64,000 nucleotides of DNA from Halalkalicoccus subterraneus. GTDB taxonomy: Archaea > Halobacteriota > Halobacteria > Halobacteriales > Halalkalicoccaceae. The stretch lies in NCBI RefSeq assembly GCF_003697815.1, contig NZ_RDQG01000085.1:225272-289271 (forward strand). The letters run 5' to 3'. Made by a program: the position numbers and the translations under genes. Of the stretch, positions 8,884 through 18,409 are shown piece by piece (within the stretch, counting starts at the first letter, position 1; the number at the start of each line of letters is the position of its first letter). Below the pieces are notes generated by a model, which worked only from the letters and a program-made list of their open reading frames with translations, was not told where the DNA came from and did no database searches.

Positions 8884-9300
8884 TCACGGGAAATCTGTTC
8901 TGGTCGGTGGGTGTGTATACCAGAGCGCCCAGAGAATCAACACGGCTTGGAGTGGAAGTTGTCCCCAGCGAACGACATCAGAGGGATTACCTCCGCCCGG
9001 TAACCCCTCAACAACAACACTGTGGGTCGCCATGTAGACGTTTGCCGGAAAAATGGCTACGAGCAACACAACCGTCGCCCATGCTGCATACTGGCGAGTT
9101 TGAGGAATCAATAGCCCGATCCCAACAGCAATTTCAGCGAGACCGGACAGATAGACGAGTGCAAGCGCTGCTGGAAAGACTGGGGGTACAATTTGAACAT
9201 ATAACTCCGGTACGACGAAATGCAAAACACCTGCGACGACATATGCCGACCCCATCACATAGAGTAAGGGGCGTTTGATTTGGTGGAGAATCCCAGTCAT
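8884..9300 (-). CDS. DoxX-like membrane protein
   Basis: A 138-residue four-helix membrane protein of the DoxX/DoxX-like type. It shows LLYVMGSAYVVAGVLHFVVPELYVQIVPP, then LVYLSGLAEIAVGIGLLIP, the usual DoxX helix-2 signature with a buried glutamate, and two further helices. The family is linked to thiosulfate:quinone oxidoreductase and to small-molecule or redox functions, but most single-gene members are uncharacterised. The start at 9300 (MTGILHQ) is three codons after another possible start. No operon partner is visible, and the next gene on this strand begins beyond a 330-bp gap. Confidence 0.75.
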   Translation of the reverse strand: MTGILHQIKRPLLYVMGSAYVVAGVLHFVVPELYVQIVPPVFPAALALVYLSGLAEIAVGIGLLIPQTRQYAAWATVVLLVAIFPANVYMATHSVVVEGLPGGGNPSDVVRWGQLPLQAVLILWALWYTHPPTRTDFP

Positions 9301-9309
9301 CGGTACCAA

Positions 9310-9627
9310 ATACTTCTCACAGCGGGAAACAGTTTCCTCATCTAGTAGTACGCAGTCTGTGCCAGCAAGCGATATTCCTTAGAGAAGAGAGTGAACAGAC
9401 AATACGCAGGACTTGATCCAGTTATGTTCTACTTTTCCCGAATTTGGAAGACTGGTTATAACATCTATTCAGAATAGAGAGAGATATGAGAATCATTCAA
9501 CATTTTGGACAATTTCGAGAGTGGGAGTACTGGATACTGTGATGAACCACCTCTCTGGGATTACTGGAACGATAGGACAGTCAAACGGGACTCCTCCCCG
9601 TAGCCCAATGCGATACTCGATCGAACT
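9310..9627. other. Intergenic, no gene recognised
   Basis: About 320 bases between the DoxX-like gene and the 3' end of the GlcD-type pseudogene, both on the minus strand. It includes the promoter region of the DoxX-like gene. No convincing coding frame, hairpin or repeat was seen. Confidence 0.5.
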
Positions 9628-11006
9628 TCACTCATCACTAGGCAATGTCTTGCCGGGATTCATGATTCCTGTTGGATCGATTATATTCTTGATGTCGTTC
9701 ATGACGTCAACGCCGTCGCCGTGTTCCTGGCGCATGAATTTTCGCTTCCCAATCCCGATTCCGTGTTCGCCTGTGGCGGTTCCACCGAGCTCGAGTGCTT
9801 CGCTCACGATCGCGTCGGTCAGTTTCTGTACGCGATTCATGGCCGCCGGATCGTCCGTATCGACTATCGGCAGGAAGTGGATGTTTCCATCGCCCGCGTG
9901 TCCAACACACGGCGTCAGTAGTTCGAGATCATCGCTGATCGTTTCAATTTGGCGGACGATCTCGGAATACTTCGAGATCGGAACGACGACGTCGCCGATG
10001 ACGCCGACAGTCTGATCAGTGTAGTATTCACACGCAGCTGGATACGCGTCTCGGCGCGCACGCCAGATTGACTCGATATCGTCAGTATCGGCCTCCGTCC
10101 ACTCGATCGCATCATGGTCGTCACAGATCGCTCGTACACGATTCATCTGTGTGCTGAGATCACCGCTGTTGCCGTGCAGTTCGATCAACAAAGCGGCCCA
10201 ACCGGGAAGTCGGCATCGTTATTGTAATCGTTGAGCAACTCGACCAGCTGTGTGTCCATGAACTCAAGTGCGCCTGGTTTGAGGCCTGACGCCATGATGG
10301 TCGAGACGGCTTGACTGGCGGCCACACTCGATGGAAACGTCACGAGTGCAGCATGGCGATGTTGAGCGATACCTTCCAAGGAGAGTGTTGCCTCCGTGAT
10401 CACGCCGAGTGTTCCTTCACTACCGACAAAGAGATCCTTGAGGTTGTATCCGGCCGTACTTTTCGGGACGTCGCGACCACATTCGATGATCCGTCCGTCA
10501 GGGAGGACGACCTCCAATCGAAGAACGTGATCACCGGTTACACCATAGCGGACTGCATTGAGACCACTCGCGTTGTTCGCGATCATGCCGCCGATCGTTG
10601 CGATATCGCCCGCGGCGATACCCGGTGCAAATCGGAGGTTATGCGGTGCTAAGACTGCGTTCAGATCATCGTAGACGACCCCCGGACCGACAACAGCCTG
10701 GAGATCGTCGTTCCGAACCGTGATCTCGTCGAACTCGTAGGTATTGAGGACGATTCCACCGGCGACGGGAATTGGATTTCCTTCGATACTGGTTCCACCG
10801 CTCCACGGTGTCACTGGAACCGAGCGCTCGTTTGCTTCGGTCAGAAGTGCAGCGATCTCCTCTACCGAATCGGGCCAGACGACGACATCGGGTCGGTGGG
10901 GTTTATGTGGTCCTTCATCCTTCGAATGAGCCTCGAGAACGTCTTCAGCGGTGCTAATGCGACCATCGGTAACGGCGTCAGCGACAAACGAACAGTCGTA
11001 TTCCAT
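9628..11006 (-). pseudogene. Frameshifted GlcD-type FAD-linked oxidase
   Basis: Two overlapping minus-strand frames together encode a complete ~460-residue FAD-binding oxidase of the GlcD/D-lactate dehydrogenase family. The 5' part (to ~10185) carries the FAD_binding_4 domain with TPWSGGTSIEGNPIP, GDIATIGGMIANNASGLNA and YNLKDLFVGSEGTLGVITEA. The 3' part carries FAD-oxidase_C with LIELHGN, HAGDGNIHFLP and GTATGEHGIGIGKRKFM. The junction near 10185-10200 needs one extra base to restore the frame (FPVGPL to LLIELHGN). Otherwise it looks intact, so this is a recent mutation or a sequencing error. The symporter gene 77 bp upstream on the same strand suggests a former import-and-oxidise unit for a 2-hydroxyacid. 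Confidence 0.85.
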
Positions 11007-11083
11007 TGGCTGTGTGATATCTGCTGGCGGGAGACTGGCTGATAGGCGTTTGCATCCGGTACTATTTGTAAAAGCCAGTCTCC

Positions 11084-12070
11084 TTAATCGGAATTCTGCG
11101 TACTTGGTTCGGTCGTGGGTTGTTCGATCGTTTGACGGGTGAAATACGTCGCGAGTGCAGGACCCGTTACGTTATGCCAGACGCTCGCGAGAGCGGGGAC
11201 GAGTGCTGCCAAGGGGCTGAAAAAGGCGACGGCGATAGCGACGGCTAAGCCACTGTTTTGCATCCCGACTTCGAACGCACAGGTCCTAGCTCGATCCTCT
11301 GGCATACCTGTTGTCTGTCCAATACCGTACCCTGCCCCTAGTCCCAGTGCATTGTGAATGACCACTGCTGCTAAGGCGGCACCGCTCGCGGCGAGGATGT
11401 TCTCGACGTTAAGACCGACGATTGCGGCGACGATCGTGACAATCGCGAGCACGCTAATCGCCGGGAAAACGGTCAGACCGATCTCGGCTGCGGTCGGTGC
11501 GGTTCGATCCAAGACCTGACGAATCACGACGCCTGCGACAACCGGAATGAGAACGATCAGAATGATCTCCTGGAACATCTCGGCAAACGTTACTTGGATC
11601 TGCTCACCAGCCAAAAAGACGACCCAAGCAGGCATGACAATCGGGGCTGCGATCGTCGTCACTGATGTAATCGTTACTGAGAGAGCGACGTCACCTTTAC
11701 CGAGGTATGTCATGACGTTCGAAGCCGTTCCACCCGGCGCAGCACCTAACAGAACGAGGCCGATTCCGACCTCCGTTGGGAGTCCAAGGCCGACGACGAG
11801 ACCGTACGCCAGCGTCGGCATAATCACCCATTGTGCACAGGAACCGATTGCGACGTCTCGTGGACGTTCAATGATGCGCCGAAAATCTGCTGGTGTAAGC
11901 GTCAGTCCCATTCCAAGCATAACTATTCCTAACAGGATTGAGATGTAATCGCCGATCCAGGCGAACGTAGTTGGTGTGATAATTGCGAGGGCGGCAGCGA
12001 TGAGCACCCACACGACGAAGTATTTACTGATAAACCGGCTAATTCGTTCGAGACCGCTTTCTGTCGACAT
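11084..12070 (-). CDS. Bile acid:sodium symporter (BASS) family transporter
   Basis: A 328-residue integral membrane protein with about nine to ten hydrophobic helices. It carries BASS signatures, including MLGMGLTLTPADFRRI in the N-terminal half and LLGAAPGGTASNVMTYLGKGDVALS, a crossover region with a sodium-site-like GGTASN. Members import organic anions, including bile acids, pyruvate and 2-oxo or 2-hydroxy acids, with Na+. The downstream GlcD-type oxidase suggests a hydroxyacid substrate, but this is context only. The ATG at 12070 precedes a short cytoplasmic stretch, as usual. Confidence 0.88.
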   Translation of the reverse strand: MSTESGLERISRFISKYFVVWVLIAAALAIITPTTFAWIGDYISILLGIVMLGMGLTLTPADFRRIIERPRDVAIGSCAQWVIMPTLAYGLVVGLGLPTEVGIGLVLLGAAPGGTASNVMTYLGKGDVALSVTITSVTTIAAPIVMPAWVVFLAGEQIQVTFAEMFQEIILIVLIPVVAGVVIRQVLDRTAPTAAEIGLTVFPAISVLAIVTIVAAIVGLNVENILAASGAALAAVVIHNALGLGAGYGIGQTTGMPEDRARTCAFEVGMQNSGLAVAIAVAFFSPLAALVPALASVWHNVTGPALATYFTRQTIEQPTTEPSTQNSD

Positions 12071-12339
12071 ATCTCATCCCAGTGCGGTGGTTTGTATATA
12101 CTCACGGGATTCCGGCCAGCGTTACAGATCCGCCATTATATGATTGAAATGCCTAGTTGAACCAGTATCGTACAACTCTCACTCAAGAACGTCTCCTGTT
12201 CGTTCAAACCACTCTACGTTAACGACCAGTCGGACTATACATCTGCGTATGGCTCTGGTGCTTGGAAGGGAATCGGGAGTGAGATATCCGTCGTCACCGA
12301 CTCCCTGCTTTTGTACGGAAAGTGGACCGCGAGAGCGAT

Positions 12340-12552
12340 TCAGAGATAGTGTGCGCTTGCTGTCCGGTCGTCCGCATCTAGTTCCTTAAGATCACGTTCG
12401 ACGGCGATCACCCTCTGTGTCGGGATATCGAGTTGCCGTTCATCCTCTACAATTCGTATCTGGAGATAGCGTTCTTGGGGCGTTATGTTCGCTTCATCAA
12501 CGTGAACCGTCGTTATTTCACCAGTGGCGTCCTCGTACGTGACTTCGATCAT
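12340..12552 (-). CDS. Small haloarchaeal protein, unknown
   Basis: A 70-residue acidic protein: MIEVTYEDATGEITTVHVDEANITPQ..., then a RYLQIRIVEDERQLDIPTQRVIAVERD segment and a polar tail. The pattern of alternating hydrophobic residues suggests a small beta-sheet protein, perhaps like the short surface- or regulation-linked proteins common in haloarchaea. The family is not recognised. The ATG at 12552 is preferred to one 11 codons earlier since the extra residues are unlike the rest. It has no operon partner. Confidence 0.5.
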   Translation of the reverse strand: MIEVTYEDATGEITTVHVDEANITPQERYLQIRIVEDERQLDIPTQRVIAVERDLKELDADDRTASAHYL

Positions 12553-12585
12553 AGAGCAACCAGTCTCTTGTGACAAATTAATCAT

Positions 12586-12940
12586 TCCGTGCAGCTGCGA
12601 GTCGTGATCTCCGTTGCAGTAATACCTTGTGCAACGTCAACAATTGTTATCTGGACAGTGTGACAAGATGATTGATTACGCTCGCCTACAACTGAGCGTG
12701 GTCGTAAAATGGTAGATATTGGTATTGGTTCGAAGGGTAGAGGTGGATTCCAGGGACGTATGTCAATCAAGAGGTCTTGGGTGTCATGGGCCACCTTGGA
12801 CCGCATTTTACACCTTCAGATACAGCGAGCGGAATAATTATGAAAATTCTAATGTGTTCGTCTGCTAGCTAAGTCGCGCTCTGGTTCTTGTTCTCGTGAA
12901 GTTCTTCGTATTCTGCTGCAGTATGCGTAGCACTACTCTT
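12586..12940. other. Intergenic with a single CCTTGTGCAAC arm
   Basis: No gene is recognised in this 355-base stretch. One arm of the dispersed hairpin element (CCTTGTGCAAC at 12625-12635) is present, without a good opposite arm. The remainder gives only short open frames with no protein-like pattern. Confidence 0.4.
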
Positions 12941-13144
12941 TCACTCACCCAAAAGTGATTGAGACGTGATAGTGAACAGGTCTGCTTCCTCGCAATCCCA
13001 ATAGTAGGCAATTGCACTGATCATCGCGTCGATCGTCTCTCGTTCGTATTCCGTGCATTTGGCCTGATAGCGATAGGTGAGGAGCGCAATTGCGATTAGT
13101 TGCCAGTCCTCAAATCGCCAGTCAGTAGGTGTCGTATGAGTCAT
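12941..13144 (-). CDS. Small haloarchaeal protein, unknown
   Basis: A 67-residue protein: MTHTTPTDWRFEDW..., then IAIALLTYRYQAKCTEYERETIDAMISAIAYYW split by polar positions, which suggests a two-helix bundle. The family is not recognised. The start is supported by a TATA-like TTTATAAATT about 25 bases before the ATG. A decayed second copy of its 5' end with the same upstream region lies at 14665-14760 and gives MEHATPADWRFED before a stop. Two divergent copies in nearly the same register support a real coding start. Confidence 0.55.
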   Translation of the reverse strand: MTHTTPTDWRFEDWQLIAIALLTYRYQAKCTEYERETIDAMISAIAYYWDCEEADLFTITSQSLLGE

Positions 13145-13662
13145 ACTGACTCTACGGCTCCACCAGTGTTTATAAATTGTCTGCTAATATCCATGCTCAC
13201 GGAACTGCGGCTGAGACGTAGCTACGGTGATATCACTAACTCTGAGGCGCTTTCTCACTCAATAGTGAACCCGTAGTCGGCGAATCTCAATACCGGAATG
13301 AACCACTCTGTGGGGAAGAGGGAGTATAATCCTCTTTATTCATAATCTGTTTGTCGCAGCGGCTGTGGATCCCATAGGGCCCACTAATTCATCACAGTCC
13401 GGCAGCGGTACTCTCTGAAGAAACCATCATAACTTATCACTAATAACTTCTATGAAGTAATTTAAGTAGATGGTAAATTTATATAGAAATAATAATGTAA
13501 ATATTTGGAACCAGAATCTGAAGAAGAGAGTAGCGTAACTAACGTTCCCTTCCTGCCACATCTCTCGGCGTTATCCCTTCTTTTCTCTTTGAGAGTGTGA
13601 CTCAGATCATATCAGATGGTGGTGATACTTGAATAGAAACACATCGTCCGCCATGTAGTGAA
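13145..13662. other. AT-rich intergenic region
   Basis: About 520 bases without a recognisable gene. It contains an AT-rich core (13430-13510) and a short stretch of poly-purine/pyrimidine sequence. The left edge holds the promoter of the minus-strand gene ending at 12941; the right edge is the 3' flank of the next minus-strand gene. Confidence 0.5.
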
Positions 13663-14553
13663 TCACGGATCAAGCACAGTCACGATCGGGAGATGATCTG
13701 ACCGGAACTCGCCGACTCGTATTGGAAGCGTTCGAAAACTCTGGACGTCGGCGCTCCGTGAAACTAGGATATAATCGATTCGTCTCCTGAGTTCATTGCT
13801 GAATTCATGATAGGTTTCTCGCGGACCGTCAACCGAATCGGCATGGTGAATCGTGTCGACCAGTGGACTCGCCATACCGTTGACGACGCTTTTGAGTAAC
13901 AGACAGTACGGTTCCGAGTAGGGCTTGGCGTTCAGGTCGCCCGTGACGACTACGGTCGCGCCGGCATTCTCCTCGGCGGCAGCGCGCTCACGGAGCATCC
14001 GTGCAGACTCGAGGCGCGCTCGTTCACCGACGTGATCGAAGTGAACGTTACCGTGCCAGAACAGACGGTCGGTTTCGCGATCGCGCAGTCTCGCCCAGAC
14101 TGCCACTCGGGGTAAATCGGCATTCCACCCGACGCTGCCGGGTTCATTGGACGTCTCGGAGAACCAGAACTCCCCACTTTCGATCATTTCGAAACGGTCT
14201 GGACGCCAGGCGAGCGGTGCGAACTCGCCCTCTCGCTCACCGTCATCGCGACCAACGCCGTGCCACTCAAACTCATTTAATTCCTCTCGAAGGTCATCCC
14301 ACTGGTTGGGTTGGGCTTCTTGTATACCAAGTAAGTCCGGATCGAGGTCTCGAATTGTTCCGGTGACGCGGTTAAATCGTTCCTCCCACGGGTATTCGTC
14401 CTCCGGATTGGAATACCGGATATTGAACGTGACCGTTCGCACGAACCTGTCGTGTAAAGAAGCAGCGCTAAGTCTTGGTGTTATGAGGGTGCCCAGCACT
14501 GCTGTGCTGCCGAGTATGAATCGTCGTCGGGAGATCCCTGGAGTTGAATCCAT
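13663..14553 (-). CDS. Tat-exported endonuclease/exonuclease/phosphatase-family protein
   Basis: A 296-residue secreted phosphodiesterase/nuclease-like protein. The N-terminus has a twin-arginine signal (SRRRFILGSTAVLGTLITP). The mature domain shows the family motifs: TFNIRY (metal-site Asn), LLGIQEAQ (metal Glu), HGNVHFDH (catalytic His), VVTGDLNAKP (Asp/Asn pair), RRIDYILVS and RSDHLPI (final Asp-His). Members cleave phosphodiesters in DNA, RNA, sphingomyelin or inositol phosphates, and the substrate cannot be read here. The ATG at 14553 gives a normal Tat n-region; an earlier start would add nine residues. It could serve phosphate or DNA scavenging outside the cell. Confidence 0.85.
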   Translation of the reverse strand: MDSTPGISRRRFILGSTAVLGTLITPRLSAASLHDRFVRTVTFNIRYSNPEDEYPWEERFNRVTGTIRDLDPDLLGIQEAQPNQWDDLREELNEFEWHGVGRDDGEREGEFAPLAWRPDRFEMIESGEFWFSETSNEPGSVGWNADLPRVAVWARLRDRETDRLFWHGNVHFDHVGERARLESARMLRERAAAEENAGATVVVTGDLNAKPYSEPYCLLLKSVVNGMASPLVDTIHHADSVDGPRETYHEFSNELRRRIDYILVSRSADVQSFRTLPIRVGEFRSDHLPIVTVLDP

Positions 14554-14664
14554 AGGATGCTCTTCAAGAGAATGAAACAAATAATTATGTATTAAATTCT
14601 AGTGGGTTCTATCCGATTTAGATATAATAAAATAGATGATATATCTATGTAGCAGCTGTCACTA

Positions 14665-14706
14665 TCAGTCTTCGAATCGCCAGTCAGCAGGCGTCGCATG
14701 TTCCAT
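14665..14706 (-). pseudogene. Decayed copy of the 5' end of the 67-residue gene
   Basis: The minus strand reads MEHATPADWRFED then stop, matching the first 13 residues of the protein encoded at 12941-13144 (MTHTTPTDWRFED). The upstream sequence, with a TTATAAATAATG-like stretch, is also similar. Only the promoter and first codons remain. It shows a local duplication followed by deletion. Confidence 0.6.
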
Positions 14707-14833
14707 ACGGACGCTATGACTCACCATTATTTATAATATATTTGCTAGAAATTAATTCTATAAATTGAGATAACTACTGGAGTTGAAATAGCTAGTAGAA
14801 GGAATAGATTTTTTCTAGTACAATACTCGCCTT

Positions 14834-15043
14834 TCAGTAGATATTGGGACTCGCAGGAGCACATTTCGCGTTCTCGTCAACGAAATCGCCGCGTTCGAGT
14901 GCTGCGGCGGTTGCCTGATTGGCTTCCTCAATGGGGTACGTCCTATTCGCACAGAGATGGACGCGAATGTGGGCGGCGCTGATCGTGTCGGGTTCGCCAG
15001 CGTCCGTATTGTATTCGATGATGCGAACAACCCGGTTGATCAT
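14834..15043 (-). CDS. Small haloarchaeal protein, unknown
   Basis: A 69-residue protein: IIEYNTDAGEPDTISAAHIR followed by VHLCANRTYPIEEANQ and ALERGDFVDENAKCAP. It looks genuinely coding (acidic, balanced composition, few rare codons), but I know no family or function. Two cysteines are present, too few for a zinc ribbon by themselves. It sits alone between AT-rich stretches. Confidence 0.45.
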   Translation of the reverse strand: MINRVVRIIEYNTDAGEPDTISAAHIRVHLCANRTYPIEEANQATAAALERGDFVDENAKCAPASPNIY

Positions 15044-15260
15044 TTTGTCTGTGGCATCGGTTATTCGATTATATTCGAACTATGTAATGGTATAATTATC
15101 CCCCTCTCAAACTATGGCCTGTTCAGAAAAATCGAGTATGATTTGGGAATACACTTCCAGTGGCGACAGTGATCCTGTCTGGCAACTCGAGCTATCCATA
15201 CCCAGCACGACCGGACTAGGAACCTGACTTTCTTCGACCCAGTTGCATGCTCTCAACGCC

Positions 15261-15542
15261 TCACTCTACATGCACGCCGAGTTCGTCGGCGATCGCTTGC
15301 AGCTCATCTTTAATAAACGATCCAGCGCTGGCCGCCTCTTTGGACTCACTTAGTCCGATCTTCCATCGGATGCCCGCTCGCATCATCGACGTCGATGGTC
15401 GTGACCCCTCCTCAACAGCATATCCCACCTCGTTCGCGATCGCGACAAGCTCCTCTTTAGTGAACGAGGCACTCACCTCGCGTTCAAAGCGACCGACATT
15501 TGTGCGAATCGCGTTCTGTAGTTCAAGAACAGTTGGACTCAT
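15261..15542 (-). CDS. Small haloarchaeal protein, unknown
   Basis: A 93-residue acidic protein starting MSPTVLELQNAIRTNVGRF. Two similar segments, ASFTKEELVAIANEVGYAVEEG and GSFIKDELQAIADELGVHVE, suggest an internal duplication of a ~25-residue helical unit (FxKEELxAIAxExG). That unit resembles small helical DNA- or protein-binding modules, but no family is recognised. The start at 15542 is chosen because upstream in-frame codons are not protein-like. Confidence 0.5.
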   Translation of the reverse strand: MSPTVLELQNAIRTNVGRFEREVSASFTKEELVAIANEVGYAVEEGSRPSTSMMRAGIRWKIGLSESKEAASAGSFIKDELQAIADELGVHVE

Positions 15543-15605
15543 ATCGACGTCAACGGCGAATAGATCCGTATAGATTGTGATGGCGCTCGATAGCTGGTAG
15601 TTCAC

Positions 15606-16004
15606 AGCCCTGCTAATTGGGCTGGTATCAACGGACTATTGATGGTAACTAGTCTCGAGGCATTGATGAATTCAATTACTGAACAAGCCCGCCAGGATAG
15701 TAGTAGCGCCTACCTGAGAGTAATTGCCCTAAATCGCGTCGATAACGATTGCCGCAGTAACGATGGCAAGCCCGTTCGCGATGCTATCCTCTGGTCGGAT
15801 AGTCAAGCGAGTGAGTAGATCGAACAGTGGCGCACCGACAGCATCCTCAAAGAGATCGAACGTATCTGTGGGTCAGAACTCTTTCCGGGTACTGTACTCA
15901 GACTCGCTCGCGTATGACCGAGATTTGGGCGCTTCACGCTGAGACTAGATCACCGTTATTTAACTGATGCTTTTGCGGTCTGACCTGCGAATCGACGAAA
16001 TTAC
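15606..16004. other. Intergenic with a short coding remnant
   Basis: No intact gene. The minus strand at 15729-15870 reads DTFDLFEDAVGAPLFDLLTR followed by IRPEDSIANGLAIVTAAIVI and a stop. It looks like the last ~45 codons of a real protein with a hydrophobic C-terminus, cut off upstream by a stop. The family is not recognised. The rest shows nothing. Confidence 0.35.
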
Positions 16005-17031
16005 TTACTGAATCGTGTTTGCGATCGACGAAAATGCTCGAAGCTGGTGACGTTGATCGGTAGTGGGGAACCTGACGACGAACTGTTCAACGCCCGCTTC
16101 GACATACTCCGCCAACAATGATTCGACTGCCGCGGATGTTCCGAACGCACCACGTTTCCGGATCTCTGCGTCCGAGAGCGAGCGATCGGACTGATAGGTG
16201 ACCTGATCTCCGTAGTAGTTGTAATAGAATTCGCGTGCGTCGTTGAGGGCCTCTGATTCGGAGTCAGCGATGACTACATCAAGATAATAGCCCGGCGTGA
16301 TTGCCTCGGCGGGTCGGCCGGCTTTAACGAGCAACTCTCGAATGTGGTCTAAGCCTGCAGCATACGTATCGGGTGCCATTGCGATCGGGAGCCACCCGTC
16401 GCCACGTTCTGTGAGGCGACGCCGTATCGTCCGCGGAAATCCCTGACTTGGGTCGAAGGCAGCCGATGCAACATAGATTGATGGCGAATGTGCCGGTTCG
16501 AATCCGATTGCCGCATTCTCCAAGTGATACTGATCGCCGTCGTGATCGACCGCGGTTCCGTCCCAGAGTTCGGAGATGATGGCCAGCGCTTCATTGAGTG
16601 TCGTCCCACGCTGTTCATCGTCGATACCGAATTGCCGCATCTCTTTGCGTTCGGGCGGTCTGACGCCTACTCCAACGCCCAAGGACAGACGACCACCGCT
16701 TACCTGATCAAGTGTTGCCGTCATGTGAGCGACGTGAATGGCGAAGCACCGGCAGGTAGACCGCCGTTCCGATCCCAATCGAATCGGTTGCCGCCGCGAC
16801 GGCACCGAGCGTGACAAGTGGCTCGAAGCGCGGTTTCGCGAGGACGCTGTCGCCGACCCACGCCGAATCGTAGCCGAGTGATTCGGCACGCTGGGCGAGA
16901 GCAACGATATCAGCGCTGGCGCGAGCGGTGAGTTCCATTGTCGACGTGCTCGAAAAGACGATTCCCCGTGTCGGGAGTAAGTATCCGAATGTGGTCACGA
17001 TGATCCTACCGAGATCAATGACGGAGATCAT
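16005..17031 (-). pseudogene. Frameshifted luciferase-like (LLM) flavin oxidoreductase
   Basis: Two minus-strand frames join into one ~340-residue F420/FMN-dependent luciferase-like oxidoreductase. The 5' part gives TFGYLLPTRG, ALAQRAESLGYDSAWVGDSV and GAVAAATDSIGIGTAVYLPVLR. The 3' part continues HVAHMTATLDQVSGGRLSLGVGVG, SIYVASAAFDP and a normal C-terminus. The break is near 16745, where the frame shifts within the expected LRHPVHVAH region. The ATG at 17031 precedes the barrel by about ten residues. Family members oxidise or reduce a broad range of substrates, often in detoxification or degradation. A single indel suggests recent inactivation or a sequencing error. Confidence 0.85.
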
Positions 17032-17749
17032 AATAACTGTGTACATACCACAATACTGCGATTGCTGCCGCCGTTCGCCCACTGGTTGGCTTGAACACAC
17101 GTATGGTATTAACACGAGCAGCTCTCAATCTCGATTCTCCCGAACAGCTAGACGCGTCGGATTCGACTATAAGTGCCACTCAACGTCGTAGTGGAATGAG
17201 CGTGTAATGTTTTACTCACCCTCCAACGCTGCGAAATGGCTGTTTTTAGTGCCCGCCACTGAGCGGGCAAATTGTGCCCAGCGGGGAGCGAGGTCGGTGG
17301 TAGTACGGCGAAGACGAAATCGATATCGTCGGTCTTGCACCGGATGATGATCGGATCCTTTTGGCCGAGTGTAAGTAGACCACTGACCCGGTATAGGATA
17401 TGGGTTGTCAAAGCGCTCCAGGCGAAAACGGAGCACGTTCGGTGGGGATCAAACGAGGGGACGAACGCTTCGCGCTCTTTTCGAAGTCCGGGTTCGTTGA
17501 CGGACTGGTGGATGAACTCGATGATAAGAGGACACTCATCGATATTGATGAACTGGGGACTCTTCTATGAGACGTTTCGAAGGATACTCTCTGATTCGCC
17601 TGTGGACTTTGCACTGGAACGCATAGATCGTGAATCCATGTCGATATCGTAGTTGCAAGACTGTCAGGTCGAGCAGGGGTAAGAGTAGTTCACAATCTAT
17701 GCCGCCGCTCCCGTGTCTAGGACGGTCTCAACAACTTCGAGCCTGCTCC
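17032..17749. other. Intergenic, no confident gene
   Basis: About 720 bases. Several short frames exist but none looks coding through its length. The minus strand near 17290-17380 (LTLGQKDPIIIRCKTDDIDF) is faintly protein-like but too short to assign. This may be decayed DNA from a former gene. Confidence 0.4.
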
Positions 17750-18409
17750 TCAGACGAGGTGGTTAACGAGTGTATTGATTGTCTGCATTTCATCGTCATT
17801 GATGGCGTGTCCCAGTCCATCGTAGAGCCGGCTCGTTACCTCACCATCAAGTTGTTCGAACACACGTGCCGTCTCGTGAATACGAGCAGCGGTGACATAG
17901 GGATCGTCGCTGCTGCACCCAAGAAAGACCGACGTGCCATCGATAGAGCCGGCGTACTCTTCCCTCACTTCTGGACTGAGCAAACTTCCCGACAGTACCA
18001 CGAGTCCGCCGTAGTGACGGGGATTTCGGGTAACGAACTCGCTTGCGAGACACCCGCCTTGTGAAAACCCGAGCAAAAGCGTGCGTTCGGGTGGAACGTC
18101 AGCGTCAGCGGCCACTTCGAGTGCCTCCGATACACAATCGAGAGCGGACGAGAACCACGGTTCGTTGTCTTTGAACGGTGCATAGCCTGATCGAGGATAC
18201 CACATGCGTCGGGCGGCCTGCGGAGCGAGATACATCACTCTATGATGATGGAATTCGTCGGCGAGTCGAAGGATGTTCTTCGCGGTTGAACTGCGACCGT
18301 GAAGCAGTATGACGACTGCGGCTGCCGCCTCAGGTGGCGCTCCTGCAGTTTCGAGTGGCTGTCCCTGATGGGGATCGTCTCTCGACTCGACCGTAAATGG
18401 ATCACTCAT
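17750..18409 (-). CDS. Alpha/beta hydrolase (MhqD-like carboxylesterase)
   Basis: A 219-residue serine hydrolase of the phospholipase/carboxylesterase family. Visible elements are the oxyanion region ILLHGRSSTAKN, the nucleophile elbow LGFSQGGCLASEF, the Asp in SSDDPYVTAARIH and the catalytic His in GLGHAINDDEM. Its start overlaps the 3' end of the dioxygenase gene by 8 bp, so the two are one operon. In Bacillus the same pairing (MhqD hydrolase with MhqO ring-cleaving dioxygenase) protects against quinones and hydroquinones. I infer a similar role in detoxifying or degrading aromatics. It lacks a signal peptide and is likely cytoplasmic. Confidence 0.85.
   Translation of the reverse strand: MSDPFTVESRDDPHQGQPLETAGAPPEAAAAVVILLHGRSSTAKNILRLADEFHHHRVMYLAPQAARRMWYPRSGYAPFKDNEPWFSSALDCVSEALEVAADADVPPERTLLLGFSQGGCLASEFVTRNPRHYGGLVVLSGSLLSPEVREEYAGSIDGTSVFLGCSSDDPYVTAARIHETARVFEQLDGEVTSRLYDGLGHAINDDEMQTINTLVNHLV

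Noticed and set aside
9413..10015. Plus-strand 200-codon open frame opposite the GlcD-type gene
   Set aside because: Antisense shadow of the conserved FAD-oxidase C-terminal domain; Ser/Pro-rich without a family pattern.
13430..13510. AT-rich tract considered as a replication-origin unwinding element
   Set aside because: No origin-recognition repeats or initiator gene adjacent; the Cdc6 relic is 5 kb away and decayed.
17148..17411. Minus-strand segment LTLGQKDPIIIRCKTDDIDF, vaguely like a sliding-clamp C-terminus
   Set aside because: Too short and without the expected flanking strands or PIP-binding region; chance is as likely.
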